A DNA stretch of 64,000 nt from Blautia hansenii (GCF_013304445.1 NZ_JAAITA010000006.1:89685-153684), one strand, 5' to 3'. Counted from the stretch's first letter, positions 50,712-60,641 are shown. Notes: generated by a model from the letters alone, not told the origin. A program made the numbers and translations.

Positions 50712-52646
50712 ATGTTTCATATAGAGGAAGAACTGAAAAAGCTGCCGTCGCTGCCGGGAGTTTACATGATGCATGACCGACATGATACGATTATCTATGT
50801 GGGAAAGGCCATCAGCCTGAAAAACAGGGTGCGGCAGTATTTTCAGAAAAGCCGCAATCTGGGAATTAAGAAAGAACAGATGGTGGAACAGATAGAGCGA
50901 TTTGAATACATTGTGACAGATTCGGAGCTGGAAGCCCTGGTGCTGGAATCCAATCTGATTAAAGAGCACAAGCCAAAGTACAACACCATGCTGAAGGACG
51001 ACAAGAATTATCCATTTATTAAGGTGACGGTAGGAGAAACATTCCCCAGAATTATGACAGCCAGAAGCATGAAAAAGGACAAATCCAAATATTTTGGCCC
51101 TTATACCAGTGCCGGGGCGGTGAAGGATGTCATTGAACTGACCAGAAAGCTGTATCATCTTCGGACCTGCACCCGCAATCTTCCCAGGGATGTGGGAAAA
51201 GAGAGGCCCTGTCTTTATTACCATATCAAGCAGTGCCAGGCTCCTTGTCAGGGCTATATTTCCAAAGAGGAGTACCGGAAGCAGGTAGACAGTCTTCTGG
51301 ACTTTCTGGGAGGAAATCACAAATCTGTTTTGAAGGAACTGGAGGAGAAAATGCTGCAGGCTTCCGGAGAGATGAAATTTGAAGAAGCCGCACAGTACCG
51401 GGATTTGATGCAGAGTGTGGAAAAAATTGGTGAACGGCAGAAAATTACAGACCATCCGGGAGAGGATAAAGATATTATTGCAGCTGCCATGGAAAACGAT
51501 GACGCGGTGGTGCAGGTGTTCTTTGTCCGGGACGGAAAACTCATCGGTCGTGACCATTTTTATATGAAGACAGCGCCGGGGGAGAATCGCAGAGGGATTT
51601 TGTCCAGCTTTTTGAAACAGTTTTATGCGGGGACTCCTTTTATTCCCAGAGAAATTATGCTGCAGGAGGAAATTGAGGACCGGGAACTTTTAGAAGAATG
51701 GCTGGAGAGCCGCAAAGGCAGGAAAGTCCGCATTACCGTGCCAAAAAAAGGAACCAAGGAAAAACTGGTGGAACTGGCTTACCAGAATGCAAAGTTGGTG
51801 CTCAGGCAGGATAAGGAACGAATACAGCGGGAAGAGGGAAGAACGATTGGGGCGGTCAAAGAGATTGCGCAGCTGTTAAATATGAGGGGCATCAACCGGA
51901 TAGAGGCTTTTGATATTTCCAACATCAGCGGTTTTCAGTCCGTGGGCTCCATGGTGGTTTACGAGAAGGGAAAACCCAAGCGCAGTGATTATCGGAAGTT
52001 CCGGATTCAGTCCGTGGAAGGTCCCAATGATTATGCCAGCATGGAAGAGGTGCTGACCCGGCGGTTTGTCCACGGCATGAACGAGCAGGAGGAGCGGCAG
52101 CGTGAAAATTCGGGAAATGTGTATGGCAGTTTTACCAGGTTCCCGGATTTGATTATGATGGACGGCGGAAGAGGACAGGTAAACATAGCCCTGTCTGTGC
52201 TGGACAAACTGCAGCTTTCCATTCCTGTATGCGGTATGGTAAAGGACGACAAGCACCGCACCAGAGGACTGTATTTCCAAAATGAAGAAATTCCCATTGA
52301 TAGAGACAGCGAGGGCTTTAAGCTGATTACCCGGATTCAGGACGAGGCTCACCGGTTTGCCATTGAGTACCACCGTTCCCTGCGCAGCAAGGGGCAGGTC
52401 CATTCTCTTCTGGATGATATTCCAGGTATCGGGCCTGCCAGAAGAAAGGCGCTGATGAAGCGTTTTAAAGGTCTGGAGGGGCTTCGGGAGGCTTCCGTAG
52501 AGGAATTGTCCCAGGTGGAATCCATGAACGAAAAAGCAGCCCGGCAGGTATACGAATTTTTACACCGGCGGAGGGAAGAAAGCGCCAGTCCGTTGTTGAA
52601 CTTGCAAAGTCCATATGATAAAATAAGAAAAGAACCAAAAGACTGA
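50712..52646 (+). CDS. uvrC: Excinuclease ABC subunit C
   Basis: 644 residues; AAAGGAG site. It makes both incisions in nucleotide excision repair. The N-terminal GIY-YIG nuclease has [20 protein letters not shown] (about 14-33) and [12 protein letters not shown] Cys-containing stretch ([23 protein letters not shown]) may hold an Fe-S cluster as in other UvrC proteins. A UVR motif ([10 protein letters not shown] near 222), the RNase H-like nuclease ([20 protein letters not shown] near 397, [12 protein letters not shown] near 480) and C-terminal tandem HhH ([19 protein letters not shown] near 570) follow. Followed by hprK 19 bases later. Confidence 0.97.
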   Translation: MFHIEEELKKLPSLPGVYMMHDRHDTIIYVGKAISLKNRVRQYFQKSRNLGIKKEQMVEQIERFEYIVTDSELEALVLESNLIKEHKPKYNTMLKDDKNYPFIKVTVGETFPRIMTARSMKKDKSKYFGPYTSAGAVKDVIELTRKLYHLRTCTRNLPRDVGKERPCLYYHIKQCQAPCQGYISKEEYRKQVDSLLDFLGGNHKSVLKELEEKMLQASGEMKFEEAAQYRDLMQSVEKIGERQKITDHPGEDKDIIAAAMENDDAVVQVFFVRDGKLIGRDHFYMKTAPGENRRGILSSFLKQFYAGTPFIPREIMLQEEIEDRELLEEWLESRKGRKVRITVPKKGTKEKLVELAYQNAKLVLRQDKERIQREEGRTIGAVKEIAQLLNMRGINRIEAFDISNISGFQSVGSMVVYEKGKPKRSDYRKFRIQSVEGPNDYASMEEVLTRRFVHGMNEQEERQRENSGNVYGSFTRFPDLIMMDGGRGQVNIALSVLDKLQLSIPVCGMVKDDKHRTRGLYFQNEEIPIDRDSEGFKLITRIQDEAHRFAIEYHRSLRSKGQVHSLLDDIPGIGPARRKALMKRFKGLEGLREASVEELSQVESMNEKAARQVYEFLHRRREESASPLLNLQSPYDKIRKEPKD

Positions 52647-52665
52647 CACAGAAGGAGATTATGAC

Positions 52666-53613
52666 ATGACAGGTGTAGAATTAAATAAAATGATACAGGA
52701 ATTAAACCTGTATAATAAAACACCGGAAATCGATACATCGGGCAAGCGTATCAACACACCGGAAATTAACCGTCCGGCTTTGCAGCTGACCGGGTATCTG
52801 GAACACTTTGAAAATGAACGTGTGCAGATTATCGGTTATGTGGAATACACATACCTGCTTCATTTGGAAAAAAAGGAAAAGCTGAGGGCTTTTGAACGGT
52901 TTGTTGCCAGCAAGATTCCCTGTGTGGTTTTTACAACCATGACAGAGCCGGATGAGGATATGCTGGGGCTTGCCTGCAAATATCAGGTTCCGGTGCTGGT
53001 GACACAAAAAACCACCTCTGCATTCATGGCAGAGCTTATTCGCTGGCTGGGAGTACAGCTTGCCCCTTGCATTTCCATTCACGGGGTGCTGGTGGACGTA
53101 TACGGGGAAGGCGTTCTGATTATGGGCGAAAGCGGTATCGGTAAGAGCGAAGCGGCTCTGGAGCTGATTAAGAGGGGGCATCGTCTTGTCAGCGACGACG
53201 TGGTGGAACTGCGCCGTGTCAGCGATGTTACGCTGGTAGGGTCTGCTCCGGACATCACCCGTCACTTTATCGAACTGCGAGGTATTGGCATTATTGACGT
53301 GAAGACCCTGTTTGGTGTGGAAAGTGTAAAGGATACCCAGTCCATTGATTTGGTTATCAAACTGGAAGAGTGGAACCGGGATAAAGAATATGACCGCCTG
53401 GGCATGGAAGAAGAATATACGGAATTTCTGGGCAATAAGATTGTGTGTCATTCTCTGCCTATCCGTCCGGGACGAAACCTGGCAGTCATTGTAGAATCTG
53501 CCGCAGTCAACCACAGACAGAAAAAGATGGGCTATAATGCCGCACAGGAACTGTACCGCCGCGTACAGGAAAATATGGCGAAAAAGAGGGAAGAAGGAGA
53601 AGAAAATGAGTAA
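52666..53613 (+). CDS. hprK: HPr kinase/phosphorylase
   Basis: 315 residues; AAGGAG site. It phosphorylates and dephosphorylates Ser46 of HPr, the master switch of carbon catabolite repression in Firmicutes. The Walker A loop is G154-E-S-G-I-G-K-S161, preceded by HGVLVDVYGEGVLIM with the conserved His. The LRGIGIIDVKTLFGVESVK signature near 204 and the IRPGRNLAVIVESAAVNHRQ C-terminal region are also present. It overlaps the glucokinase gene by 8 bases, so sugar phosphorylation and repression signalling are made together. Confidence 0.97.
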   Translation: MTGVELNKMIQELNLYNKTPEIDTSGKRINTPEINRPALQLTGYLEHFENERVQIIGYVEYTYLLHLEKKEKLRAFERFVASKIPCVVFTTMTEPDEDMLGLACKYQVPVLVTQKTTSAFMAELIRWLGVQLAPCISIHGVLVDVYGEGVLIMGESGIGKSEAALELIKRGHRLVSDDVVELRRVSDVTLVGSAPDITRHFIELRGIGIIDVKTLFGVESVKDTQSIDLVIKLEEWNRDKEYDRLGMEEEYTEFLGNKIVCHSLPIRPGRNLAVIVESAAVNHRQKKMGYNAAQELYRRVQENMAKKREEGEENE

Positions 53614-54547
53614 GTATTGCTTTGGGATTGATGTAGGAGGAACCAGTGTAAAATGCGCTTTGTTTTCAGCAGAAGGAACCATTGAGGAAAAATGGGAAAT
53701 TCCCACACGGACAGAGCAGGAGGGAGTAAAGATTCTTCCTGATATTGCGGAAGCTATTTTGAAAAAAATGGAAGAAAAAGAAATTACCAGAGAAGAGGCC
53801 GTTGGCATAGGTATCGGACTTCCGGGTCCTATTGAAGAAAATGGGGAAATTGCCTGTGCGGTTAACCTGCACTGGGGAAGAAAAAATGTGGAAAAAGAAC
53901 TGGAAGAGCTGACCGGTATGCCGGTAAAAGCCGGAAATGATGCCAACGTAGCGGCTTTGGGAGAAATGTGGAAGGGCGGCGGAAAAGGCGCAAAGAACCT
54001 GATTCTGGCAACCCTGGGCACTGGCGTAGGCGGCGGAATCATTATCAATGAGAAAATCGTTACAGGCGCTCATGGCGCAGGCGGAGAAATCGGACATGCC
54101 ATGATAAATCCGGCAGAGGAAAAAGCCTGCAACTGCGGCAACAAAGGTTGTCTGGAGCAGTATGCTTCCGCTACGGGAATTGCTTCTCTGGCCCGAAAAG
54201 CCCTGGGAAAGACAGAAAAGGAATCTCTGCTGCGGAGCAAGAGTCATGTGACTGCAAAAGATGTTTTTGACGCCTATAAGGAAAAGGATGCTCTGGCGCA
54301 GGAGATTGTGGATGAGTTTGCAGAGTATCTGGGCAGAGCGCTGGCTGTTTTTGCCTGTGTGGCAGACCCGGATGTTATCGTTTTGGGCGGCGGCGTGTCT
54401 AAAGCAGGACAGGTGCTGGTGGACTGTGTGGAGAAATATTATCAGAAATATGCATTTTCTGCATGCAAGGCAACGCCTATTAAACTGGCAACTCTGGGAA
54501 ATGATGCGGGAATCTGCGGAGCAGCTAAATTGATTTTGAGCAGATAA
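53606..54547 (+). CDS. glcK: ROK family glucokinase
   Basis: 313 residues; ATG 53606 behind GAAGGAG, overlapping hprK. Actin-like ATPase fold: phosphate 1 loop FGIDVGGTSVKCALF (6-20), GIGLPGPIEENG near 73, NDANVAALGEMWKG near 112, the catalytic Asp in that loop, HAGGEIGHAMINP-type His-Glu near 155, and the CNCGNKGCLEQYASA zinc motif near 174. It makes glucose 6-phosphate from internalised glucose. Some ROK proteins instead use N-acetylmannosamine or fructose; the family context favours glucose. Confidence 0.93.
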   Translation: MSKYCFGIDVGGTSVKCALFSAEGTIEEKWEIPTRTEQEGVKILPDIAEAILKKMEEKEITREEAVGIGIGLPGPIEENGEIACAVNLHWGRKNVEKELEELTGMPVKAGNDANVAALGEMWKGGGKGAKNLILATLGTGVGGGIIINEKIVTGAHGAGGEIGHAMINPAEEKACNCGNKGCLEQYASATGIASLARKALGKTEKESLLRSKSHVTAKDVFDAYKEKDALAQEIVDEFAEYLGRALAVFACVADPDVIVLGGGVSKAGQVLVDCVEKYYQKYAFSACKATPIKLATLGNDAGICGAAKLILSR

Positions 54548-54565
54548 AAGCAAAGAAAATAGAAG

Positions 54566-54612
54566 AAGACTGCATAAACGGTATGTGCATTCGTTTATGC
54601 AGTCTTTTTTTG
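54566..54612. terminator. Bidirectional terminator between glcK and pbp1A
   Basis: AAGACTGCATAAACG pairs with CGTTTATGCAGTCTT over 15 bp, followed by TTTTTT. It ends the two convergent genes. Confidence 0.93.
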
Positions 54613-54617
54613 CTGTT

Positions 54618-57209
54618 TTATTCTGTTGGCGTTTCAGCCGGAGGCGTTTCCTGTGGAGTTTCCGGCTGCTGTGTATCTGTACCTCCGTCTGTCGGAGGCG
54701 TTTCCGTTGGCGTCTGGTTGTCTGCCGGAGGAGTTTCCGGCTGTGTCTGTTCCGGTTCGGTTACAGGATTGTCCGGTGTTGGCGTTTCCGTGGTTGTATC
54801 ATTTTCTTCGGATCCGGATTCCGAACTGCTTTCGGAACTGTAGCTGCGGCGGTAATGACCGGAGCAGTATTTTTTCGGAAGCTGTTCTGTGTCAAAGAGT
54901 TCTGTCACAGAGCTGCAGCTTGAGGTTGCCAGCAGTCCTGTTTCGGTACAGATAGATGCCTTCTCCACGGTGGAGGGCATTTTGAAGTCTGTTTCCGGCA
55001 AATCCGCGTGAATACGCTGCATGATTTTCTTCCACAGGGTCTGCTGATAAGTACGGGCTGTTCCCTGAGGAAGCACGGTATTGTCATCATATCCGGCCCA
55101 TACAGAGCAGGTGTAGTATGGAGTAAATCCTGAGAACCACAGGTTTTTGTAGTTATCTGTGGTACCGGTCTTTCCGGCTACCGGCATGTTGCTAAGCTGC
55201 AGTCTGGTACCTGTACCTTGATTTACAACGTCTTCCAGGGCGCTGGTCAGCAGATAAGCGGTGCTTGGCTTGATAACCGTAGTTTTTTCCGGTGTATTGT
55301 CAATGACCACGTTTCCGTCAGAATCCAGAATCTTGGTATAAAACACAGGTTTAATATAAGTTCCGTTGTTTGCAATGGCTGCGTAAGCTGCTGTCAGTTC
55401 CAGATTGCTGACACCCTGGGTAATACCACCAAGGGCAGTAGGCAGATTTTCGTCGGTATAATAGTCTCCGCTGCCTTCCGGAATTTCTTTCGGCTCGTCC
55501 AGGATGCTGGTGAAACCGAATTTTTTCAGATATTCCACGCCGACCTTTGGAGTGATTTTTTCCATAGCCAGTACAGCGGGAATGTTGTAGGATTTCATGA
55601 TGGCTGTCCGCATAGAAACAGTTCCGTGATACTGGTGGTCATAGTTGTAAAGGGGCTGTCCGTTGGCATAGGTATAAGGCTCGTCCTCGAAAGTTGTTGC
55701 CAGTGTCATACCGCCTTCGTTTAAGGCTGCTGCATAAACGGCCAGCGGTTTAAAGGTAGAACCAGGCTGCCGCAGTGTGTTGGTGGCACGGTTTAAGGTA
55801 AGGCTGGAGGATTTCTCTCCCCGCCCGCCTACAATGGCCTTTACATAACCGGTATGCTGGTCAATAATGGTAATAGAGGACTGAGGCTGAGGCGTCGGAT
55901 GCATGGTTTCACTGACTACTTCGCTTCCGTCTGCCAGAATGGATGCTTTATAGGTATCCACATGAGCCTGTGCGCTTTCTGCGCTGTCGAAAAGCAGCGT
56001 GAAATTGGAATCTTCATTTTGGATGAAGTATTCCTTCAGCATTTCTTTACTGTAATTTTCCTGTTCCCCATTGGGGTGTTTCACCGTAAGGGCATAGTCC
56101 AGAGTTACCTGGCTGCCTGCCGGGAAATTGTCAGGATTTTCATATTCTTCATCACAAATCTGCTGAATGGATGGGTCCTGTGTGGTATAGATACGCAGGC
56201 CGCCGCTGTAAAGGGCTGTGTAAGCCTGGGCTTCTGTATAGCCCCGCTGTTCCTGCAAATCCCGTACCACCTGTTCGGTGAGTTCATCAATGAAATAACT
56301 GTATGTTTTATCTGTTTCTTCCTGTGTCTGTTCTACATTCTGAATCCGCTCATAGACGTTGTCGGCCAGACATTCGTCATACTGTGCTTTGGTGATGTAT
56401 TCCTGCTCCAGCATGTGGTCCAGAACATCTTTTCTTCTCTGAGCATTTTTCTCAGGATATACCACCGGATTGAACTTGGTGGGGTTCTGACTGATTCCGG
56501 CAATAACCGTACATTCGGAAAGTGTCAAATCACTGACATTCTTGCCGAAATAACCCTGTGCGGCAGCCTGTACACCGTAGTTTCCGTTTCCGAGGTTGAT
56601 GGTATTCAGATAATTTTCCAGAATAACGTTTTTGTCTTTTACCTGTTTTTCCAGCTGAATGGCCAGATACTGTTCCTGGAATTTACGCTTGAAGCGCTGT
56701 ACCACGGACTCGTTGGTCCAGCCTGTGAAAACATTGTTTTTCAAAAGCTGCTGGGTAATGGTACTGGCGCCTTCTGTAAAGTGTCCGCCGTTGGCAATAC
56801 CTTTAATCCCGGCGCGGAGAATGCCTCGTATATCAATACCATTGTGTTCATAGAAACGTTCGTCTTCAATAGCCACCACCGCATGCTGTAAATCCAGTGG
56901 AATCTGGTCAATAGTGACCGGCATTCGGTTGGAGTTGGGGGCGGTGAGTTTCTGAAGCTGGTTTCCGTTTGCGTCGTAGACAAAGGTAGCTTCGCCTACA
57001 GGGACAATGTTGACTTCTGAAATATCAGGTGCATTGTCTATGAGTCCTTTCAATGCGCCGACGCCCACACCACCGCCTATGAACAGCAGGGCTATCAAAG
57101 AGATGAAAATGACACGCAGAAAAGAAACGTTTGCTTTTTTTCCCATCATGGTAGAATGGGAGGACAAATCATTTCGCTTCTTATTTACGGCACGTTTTCC
57201 AAAATTCAT
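54618..57209 (-). CDS. Class A penicillin-binding protein 1A
   Basis: 863 residues from ATG 57209 behind AAGGAGG. A short cytoplasmic tail and one membrane anchor (about 30-50) lead to the GT51 glycosyltransferase domain with catalytic Glu115 in AIEDERFYEHNGID and GASTITQQLLKN. The transpeptidase domain has S484-T-F-K in RQPGSTFKPLAVY, an S-x-N motif in KSYNIPA and KTGTTDNYKN. It polymerises and crosslinks peptidoglycan. The C-terminal 90 residues are disordered, with a Ser/Glu stretch and then a Pro/Thr/Glu/Gln-rich tail (TPTPDNPVTEPEQTQPETPP and similar), a wall-spanning extension. Confidence 0.95.
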   Translation of the reverse strand: MNFGKRAVNKKRNDLSSHSTMMGKKANVSFLRVIFISLIALLFIGGGVGVGALKGLIDNAPDISEVNIVPVGEATFVYDANGNQLQKLTAPNSNRMPVTIDQIPLDLQHAVVAIEDERFYEHNGIDIRGILRAGIKGIANGGHFTEGASTITQQLLKNNVFTGWTNESVVQRFKRKFQEQYLAIQLEKQVKDKNVILENYLNTINLGNGNYGVQAAAQGYFGKNVSDLTLSECTVIAGISQNPTKFNPVVYPEKNAQRRKDVLDHMLEQEYITKAQYDECLADNVYERIQNVEQTQEETDKTYSYFIDELTEQVVRDLQEQRGYTEAQAYTALYSGGLRIYTTQDPSIQQICDEEYENPDNFPAGSQVTLDYALTVKHPNGEQENYSKEMLKEYFIQNEDSNFTLLFDSAESAQAHVDTYKASILADGSEVVSETMHPTPQPQSSITIIDQHTGYVKAIVGGRGEKSSSLTLNRATNTLRQPGSTFKPLAVYAAALNEGGMTLATTFEDEPYTYANGQPLYNYDHQYHGTVSMRTAIMKSYNIPAVLAMEKITPKVGVEYLKKFGFTSILDEPKEIPEGSGDYYTDENLPTALGGITQGVSNLELTAAYAAIANNGTYIKPVFYTKILDSDGNVVIDNTPEKTTVIKPSTAYLLTSALEDVVNQGTGTRLQLSNMPVAGKTGTTDNYKNLWFSGFTPYYTCSVWAGYDDNTVLPQGTARTYQQTLWKKIMQRIHADLPETDFKMPSTVEKASICTETGLLATSSCSSVTELFDTEQLPKKYCSGHYRRSYSSESSSESGSEENDTTTETPTPDNPVTEPEQTQPETPPADNQTPTETPPTDGGTDTQQPETPQETPPAETPTE

Positions 57210-57233
57210 GTAGTTTGCCTCCTTTTCCCGTCC

Positions 57234-57262
57234 ATTATAACAAATGGCTGAACCTAATTCAA
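57234..57262 (-). promoter_or_regulatory. pbp1A promoter
   Basis: On the minus strand TTGAAT and TATAAT are separated by 17 bases, about 25 bases before the start. Confidence 0.7.
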
Positions 57263-57330
57263 GAAACTTTGGCTTTGTGCAGGGGAATTTCATTTTTTAT
57301 TCATAAATGTTCCCTGTATGGCGGAAAGTA

Positions 57331-57339
57331 TGCTAAAAT
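57331..57339 (+). promoter_or_regulatory. Extended -10 for the YigZ-type gene
   Basis: TGCTAAAAT, 42 bases before the start codon; no clear -35. Confidence 0.45.
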
Positions 57340-57380
57340 ACAAAGAAATAAAGATAGAGAAATCAGAAATGAGGAAATTT

Positions 57381-58037
57381 ATGCTGGAACAATATAAAAC
57401 CGTTTATCAGGGAGGCACAGGAGAAATCGTGGAAAAGAAATCCCGGTTTATTGCCACCGTGCGTCCGGTCAAAACAGAAGAAGAAGCTATGCTGTTTATA
57501 GAGGAAATGAAAAAGAAATACTGGGATGCCAGACACAACTGTTCCGCCTGGGTGATTGGAGAGCGCCGAGAGTCTATGCGCTGCAGTGACGACGGAGAAC
57601 CCCAGGGAACTGCAGGAAAGCCTATGTTGGACGTGCTTCTGGGAGAGGAACTGTACAATACCGCTGTGGTGGTGACCCGGTATTTCGGCGGCACGCTTCT
57701 TGGCACAGGCGGTCTGGTGCGGGCTTATTCCAAGGCAGTACAGGAGGGACTGGCAGCCAGTCGGGTGATTACAAAGCGCCACGGCATTCTTACGGAGGTG
57801 GGAACGGATTATAACGGTGTGGGAAAACTGCAGTATCTGTTTGCACAGAGTGACATTCCTATTATGGATTCTGTTTATGCCGAAGATGTGAGGCTGCAGG
57901 TACTTGTCCCGGCAGCAGAGGCAGAGAGGGTAAAAAAAGCTGTGACAGAAGCAACCAGTGCACGGGCCTCTGTCACAGAAGTAAAAGAACTGTATTTTGC
58001 TGTTTCAGATGGAGAATATCTTCTGTTTGATGATTAG
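57381..58037 (+). CDS. YigZ/IMPACT family protein
   Basis: 218 residues; ATG 57381 is preferred because GAGG lies just before it. The N-terminal UPF0029/IMPACT domain shows [19 protein letters not shown], the [15 protein letters not shown] segment, [18 protein letters not shown] (about 74-91) and [20 protein letters not shown]. The C-terminal part has the small EF-G-like DUF1949 fold. The molecular function of bacterial YigZ is uncertain; eukaryotic IMPACT regulates translation. Its stop overlaps the convergent cyclophilin gene's end by 4 bases. Confidence 0.92.
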   Translation: MLEQYKTVYQGGTGEIVEKKSRFIATVRPVKTEEEAMLFIEEMKKKYWDARHNCSAWVIGERRESMRCSDDGEPQGTAGKPMLDVLLGEELYNTAVVVTRYFGGTLLGTGGLVRAYSKAVQEGLAASRVITKRHGILTEVGTDYNGVGKLQYLFAQSDIPIMDSVYAEDVRLQVLVPAAEAERVKKAVTEATSARASVTEVKELYFAVSDGEYLLFDD

Positions 58038-58552
58038 CATTTCTCCGGTTCCGGATAGTCTGCACCGAAGGTTTCTACAGTCATGGAAGCGATTTCCTGC
58101 TTCTCCAGGGGACGGTCGCTGTAGTCTGTGCGTGTTTCCGCAATTTTATTTACTACGTCCATGCCTTCGATGACTTTTCCGAATGCAGCGTAAGCACCGT
58201 CCAGGTGCGGAGAAGTTTCGTGCATAATGAAGAACTGGCTGCCTGCGGAATCCGGGTGCATGGCTCTTGCCATGGACAGAACGCCTGGTGTGTGTGCCAG
58301 ATTGTTTTCAAAGTGGTTCTGTGCGAATTCTCCTTTGATGGAATAGCCGGGACCGCCCATGCCTGTGCCGTCCGGGCAGCCGCCCTGAATCATAAAGCCG
58401 CGGATAACTCTGTGGAAAATCAGACCGTCATAGAATCCGCTTTTCACCAGACCGATAAAGTTATTTACTGTATTTGGGGCGATTTCAGGATATAATTCTG
58501 CTTTCATTACATCGCCGTTTGCCATTGTAATGGTTACAACTGGATTTGCCAT
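58034..58552 (-). CDS. Peptidyl-prolyl cis-trans isomerase, cyclophilin type
   Basis: 172 residues; ATG 58552 ([15 protein letters not shown]) behind AAAGGAG, without the 26 upstream residues of the open frame. Cyclophilin marks are [19 protein letters not shown] with the catalytic Arg, [20 protein letters not shown] and [19 protein letters not shown]. No signal peptide, so it acts on proline peptide bonds in the cytoplasm. It has its own minus-strand promoter. Confidence 0.95.
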   Translation of the reverse strand: MANPVVTITMANGDVMKAELYPEIAPNTVNNFIGLVKSGFYDGLIFHRVIRGFMIQGGCPDGTGMGGPGYSIKGEFAQNHFENNLAHTPGVLSMARAMHPDSAGSQFFIMHETSPHLDGAYAAFGKVIEGMDVVNKIAETRTDYSDRPLEKQEIASMTVETFGADYPEPEKC

Positions 58553-58594
58553 AGTAAAATCTCCTTTTGTTTTGTCTATATTGTTATGTCCAAC

Positions 58595-58623
58595 ATTATA
58601 AGCGGAAAAAATAAAAGGTGCAA
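58595..58623 (-). promoter_or_regulatory. Cyclophilin gene promoter
   Basis: On the minus strand TTGCAC and TATAAT with a 17-base spacer, about 43 bases before the start. Confidence 0.65.
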
Positions 58624-58637
58624 GCCACAATTTTGTA

Positions 58638-58646
58638 TGCTATACT
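58638..58646 (+). promoter_or_regulatory. Extended -10 promoter of the tsaE operon
   Basis: TGCTATACT, 57 bases before tsaE. It lies beside the divergent cyclophilin promoter. Confidence 0.5.
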
Positions 58647-58702
58647 GAAACAGGCAAATGGAACCAGAAAGAAAGCAAGTAAGAAGTAAAAGAGGATTAT
58701 CC

Positions 58703-59137
58703 ATGATAATAGAAACAAACAGTGCAAAAGAAACGTTCCTGCTGGGAGAAAAGCTTGGCAGACAGGCTGCGGCAGGACAGATTTATACATTAAATGGAGA
58801 CCTGGGAGTGGGAAAGACGGTGTTCACCCAGGGCGTGGCAGCAGGGCTTGGCATTGCGGAACCAGTCAACAGCCCTACTTTTACCATTATACAGGAATAC
58901 GAGGGCGGAAGGCTGCCGTTTTATCACTTTGATGTATACCGTATCGGAGATATTGAAGAGATGGAAGAAATCGGCTATGATGATTATTTCTTCGGAGAGG
59001 GCGTCTGTCTCATTGAATGGGCAGAGCTTATCGAAGAACTTCTGCCGGAAAATATCATTTCCATTACCATAGAAAAAAATCCGGAGAAGGGATTTGACTA
59101 CCGGAAAATTACCATAGAAGGAGTGGAGACATTATGA
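58703..59137 (+). CDS. tsaE: tRNA t6A ATPase TsaE
   Basis: 144 residues; ATG 58703 behind AGAGGA. A P-loop ATPase with Walker A NGDLGVGKTVFTQG near 33, VNSPTFTIIQEY near 58, and YHFDVYRIGDIEEMEEIGYD near 76. It drives turnover of the TsaBD complex that attaches threonylcarbamoyl to A37 of ANN-decoding tRNAs. It overlaps tsaB by 4 bases; tsaD is 2.5 kb downstream. Confidence 0.95.
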   Translation: MIIETNSAKETFLLGEKLGRQAAAGQIYTLNGDLGVGKTVFTQGVAAGLGIAEPVNSPTFTIIQEYEGGRLPFYHFDVYRIGDIEEMEEIGYDDYFFGEGVCLIEWAELIEELLPENIISITIEKNPEKGFDYRKITIEGVETL

Positions 59138-59853
59138 AAATACTGGCGCTTGACAGTTCCGGGCTGGTGGCCTCTGTGGCCCTTGTGGAGGACGACATAC
59201 TGGTTGCGGAATATACCATGAATTACAAGAAAACACATTCCCAGACGTTATTGCCCATGTTGGATGAAATTAAGAAGGCAGTCAATCTGGATTTGGAGAG
59301 TATCAATGCCATTGCCGTGGCAGCAGGACCGGGTTCTTTTACCGGACTTCGCATTGGCTCTGCAACGGCCAAAGGACTGGGACTGGCTTTGCAGAAACCT
59401 TTAATCGGTGTGCCTACAGTGGAGGCGCTGGCTTATAATCTCTACGGCACAGACCGGGATACGGTTATCTGTCCTATGATGGACGCCAGAAGAAAGCAGG
59501 TTTATACAGGGATTTATACCTTTGAGGACCATCAGCTGAAAACCATACAGGACCAGGACGCCCTTCCTATGGACGAACTTCTGGAAAAAGTAAATGCATT
59601 GGGAAAAAACGTAATCTTTCTGGGAGACGGCGTACCGGTTTTTAAAGAATTGATTCAGGAAAAGTGTCAGGTTTCTTACAGTTTTGCGCCTGCTCATTTA
59701 AACCGCCAGAGAGCCGGGGCTGTGGCTGCTCTTGGCGCTGTGTATTTTGCCCGGGGAAAGACTGAAACAGCGGCAGAACATCAGCCGGACTATCTGCGGG
59801 TATCCCAGGCGGAAAGGGAAAGGGCGGAACGCCTGGCAAAAGAACATGCCTGA
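59134..59853 (+). CDS. tsaB: tRNA t6A biosynthesis protein TsaB
   Basis: 239 residues, ATG overlapping the tsaE stop. An inactive ASKHA-fold paralogue of TsaD that scaffolds the complex: MKILALDSSGLVASVALVED, KKTHSQTLLPMLDE near 31, AVAAGPGSFTGLRIGSATAK near 62. The C-terminal half is variable. It overlaps the rimI start by 8 bases. Confidence 0.95.
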   Translation: MKILALDSSGLVASVALVEDDILVAEYTMNYKKTHSQTLLPMLDEIKKAVNLDLESINAIAVAAGPGSFTGLRIGSATAKGLGLALQKPLIGVPTVEALAYNLYGTDRDTVICPMMDARRKQVYTGIYTFEDHQLKTIQDQDALPMDELLEKVNALGKNVIFLGDGVPVFKELIQEKCQVSYSFAPAHLNRQRAGAVAALGAVYFARGKTETAAEHQPDYLRVSQAERERAERLAKEHA

Positions 59854-60280
59854 AATTCGGGAAATGACAGAAAAAGAGGTGCAGGAGATTGCTGCCATGG
59901 AGGCGGAGAATTTTTCCAAACCCTGGAGTGAAAAAAGCTTTCTGGATGCGGTAAAAGATTCCCATGCCTTGTATCTGACTGCGTGGGAGGACGGGAAGCC
60001 AGCAGGCTATGCCGGTATGTGGATTGCTCTGGACGAAGGCGAAATCACCAATGTATGTGTAAAGCAGGAATACCGGGGAAGGAAAATCGGAACGGCTCTT
60101 TTAGCTGCCCTGGAACAGAGGGGAAAGGAGAGAGGGGTTGCCTCTTTCTTTCTGGAAGTGAGAGAGAGCAACGAAAAAGCCATTGGATTGTACGAAAAGG
60201 CAGGATTTGCCAGAATGGGTATACGAAAAAATTTCTATGAAGCGCCCGTGGAGAACGCAGCGGTGATGTGTAAAAGATAG
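59846..60280 (+). CDS. rimI: Ribosomal protein N-acetyltransferase RimI
   Basis: 144 residues from ATG 59846, which overlaps the tsaB end. ATG 59864 is an alternative six codons later. GNAT fold: EITNVCVKQEYRGRKIGTAL near 67 holds the acetyl-CoA Arg/Gly loop, and FFLEVRESNEKAIGLYEKAG near 105 is the RimI signature. Its usual substrate is the N-terminus of ribosomal protein S18. Its gene stands between tsaB and an intrinsic terminator. Confidence 0.93.
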   Translation: MPEIREMTEKEVQEIAAMEAENFSKPWSEKSFLDAVKDSHALYLTAWEDGKPAGYAGMWIALDEGEITNVCVKQEYRGRKIGTALLAALEQRGKERGVASFFLEVRESNEKAIGLYEKAGFARMGIRKNFYEAPVENAAVMCKR

Positions 60281-60299
60281 CAAATCTGCTATCTTTTTC
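60272..60299 (+). terminator. Terminator after rimI
   Basis: AAAGATAGCA, a 4-base loop, TGCTATCTTT and then TTCT; it overlaps the rimI stop. Confidence 0.85.
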
Positions 60300-60392
60300 T
60301 AAGTTTACAGCTATTTCCCACTGGGATTTTACAGCCGGATTCGCTATACTCTTTTTGTAACCTCAAAACGTTTCACACTTTGGAGGACAAGA

Positions 60393-60641
60393 ATGAAAAA
60401 ATATACAAAACAGATGGAAGCACAGTTTCTGGAAGTTTACTGCAACTGCTGCGGAAGACAGCTGCGGACACAGAAGGACATGATTTTGGAAGGGGCTTTC
60501 CCCGGTCATGTACAGTGGGGCTATTTCTCAGAAAAAGACGGAGAAGTTCATGATTTTGATTTGTGTGAAAGCTGTTACGATAAATGGATTGGCTCTTTTC
60601 GGATTCCGGTAGAAGTGAAAAGGGAAAATGAGTTGTTGTAG
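60393..60641 (+). CDS. 82-residue protein with two CxxC pairs
   Basis: ATG 60393 behind TTTGGAGG. Two Cys pairs, CNCC near 17-20 and CESC near 58-61, are spaced like a zinc ribbon, and a further GR-Q-L-R-T-Q segment links them. The middle is FPGHVQWGYFSEKDGEVHDF. No known enzyme motif. The protein is soluble. I do not recognise a named family. Its neighbours are rimI upstream and RNase Z downstream. A role in metal or nucleic acid binding is plausible only from the Cys pairs. Confidence 0.7.
   Translation: MKKYTKQMEAQFLEVYCNCCGRQLRTQKDMILEGAFPGHVQWGYFSEKDGEVHDFDLCESCYDKWIGSFRIPVEVKRENELL

Noticed and set aside
55854..56891. 345-codon plus-strand frame opposite pbp1A
   Set aside because: Shadow of the penicillin-binding protein gene; Phe/Cys/Ile-rich nonsense composition.
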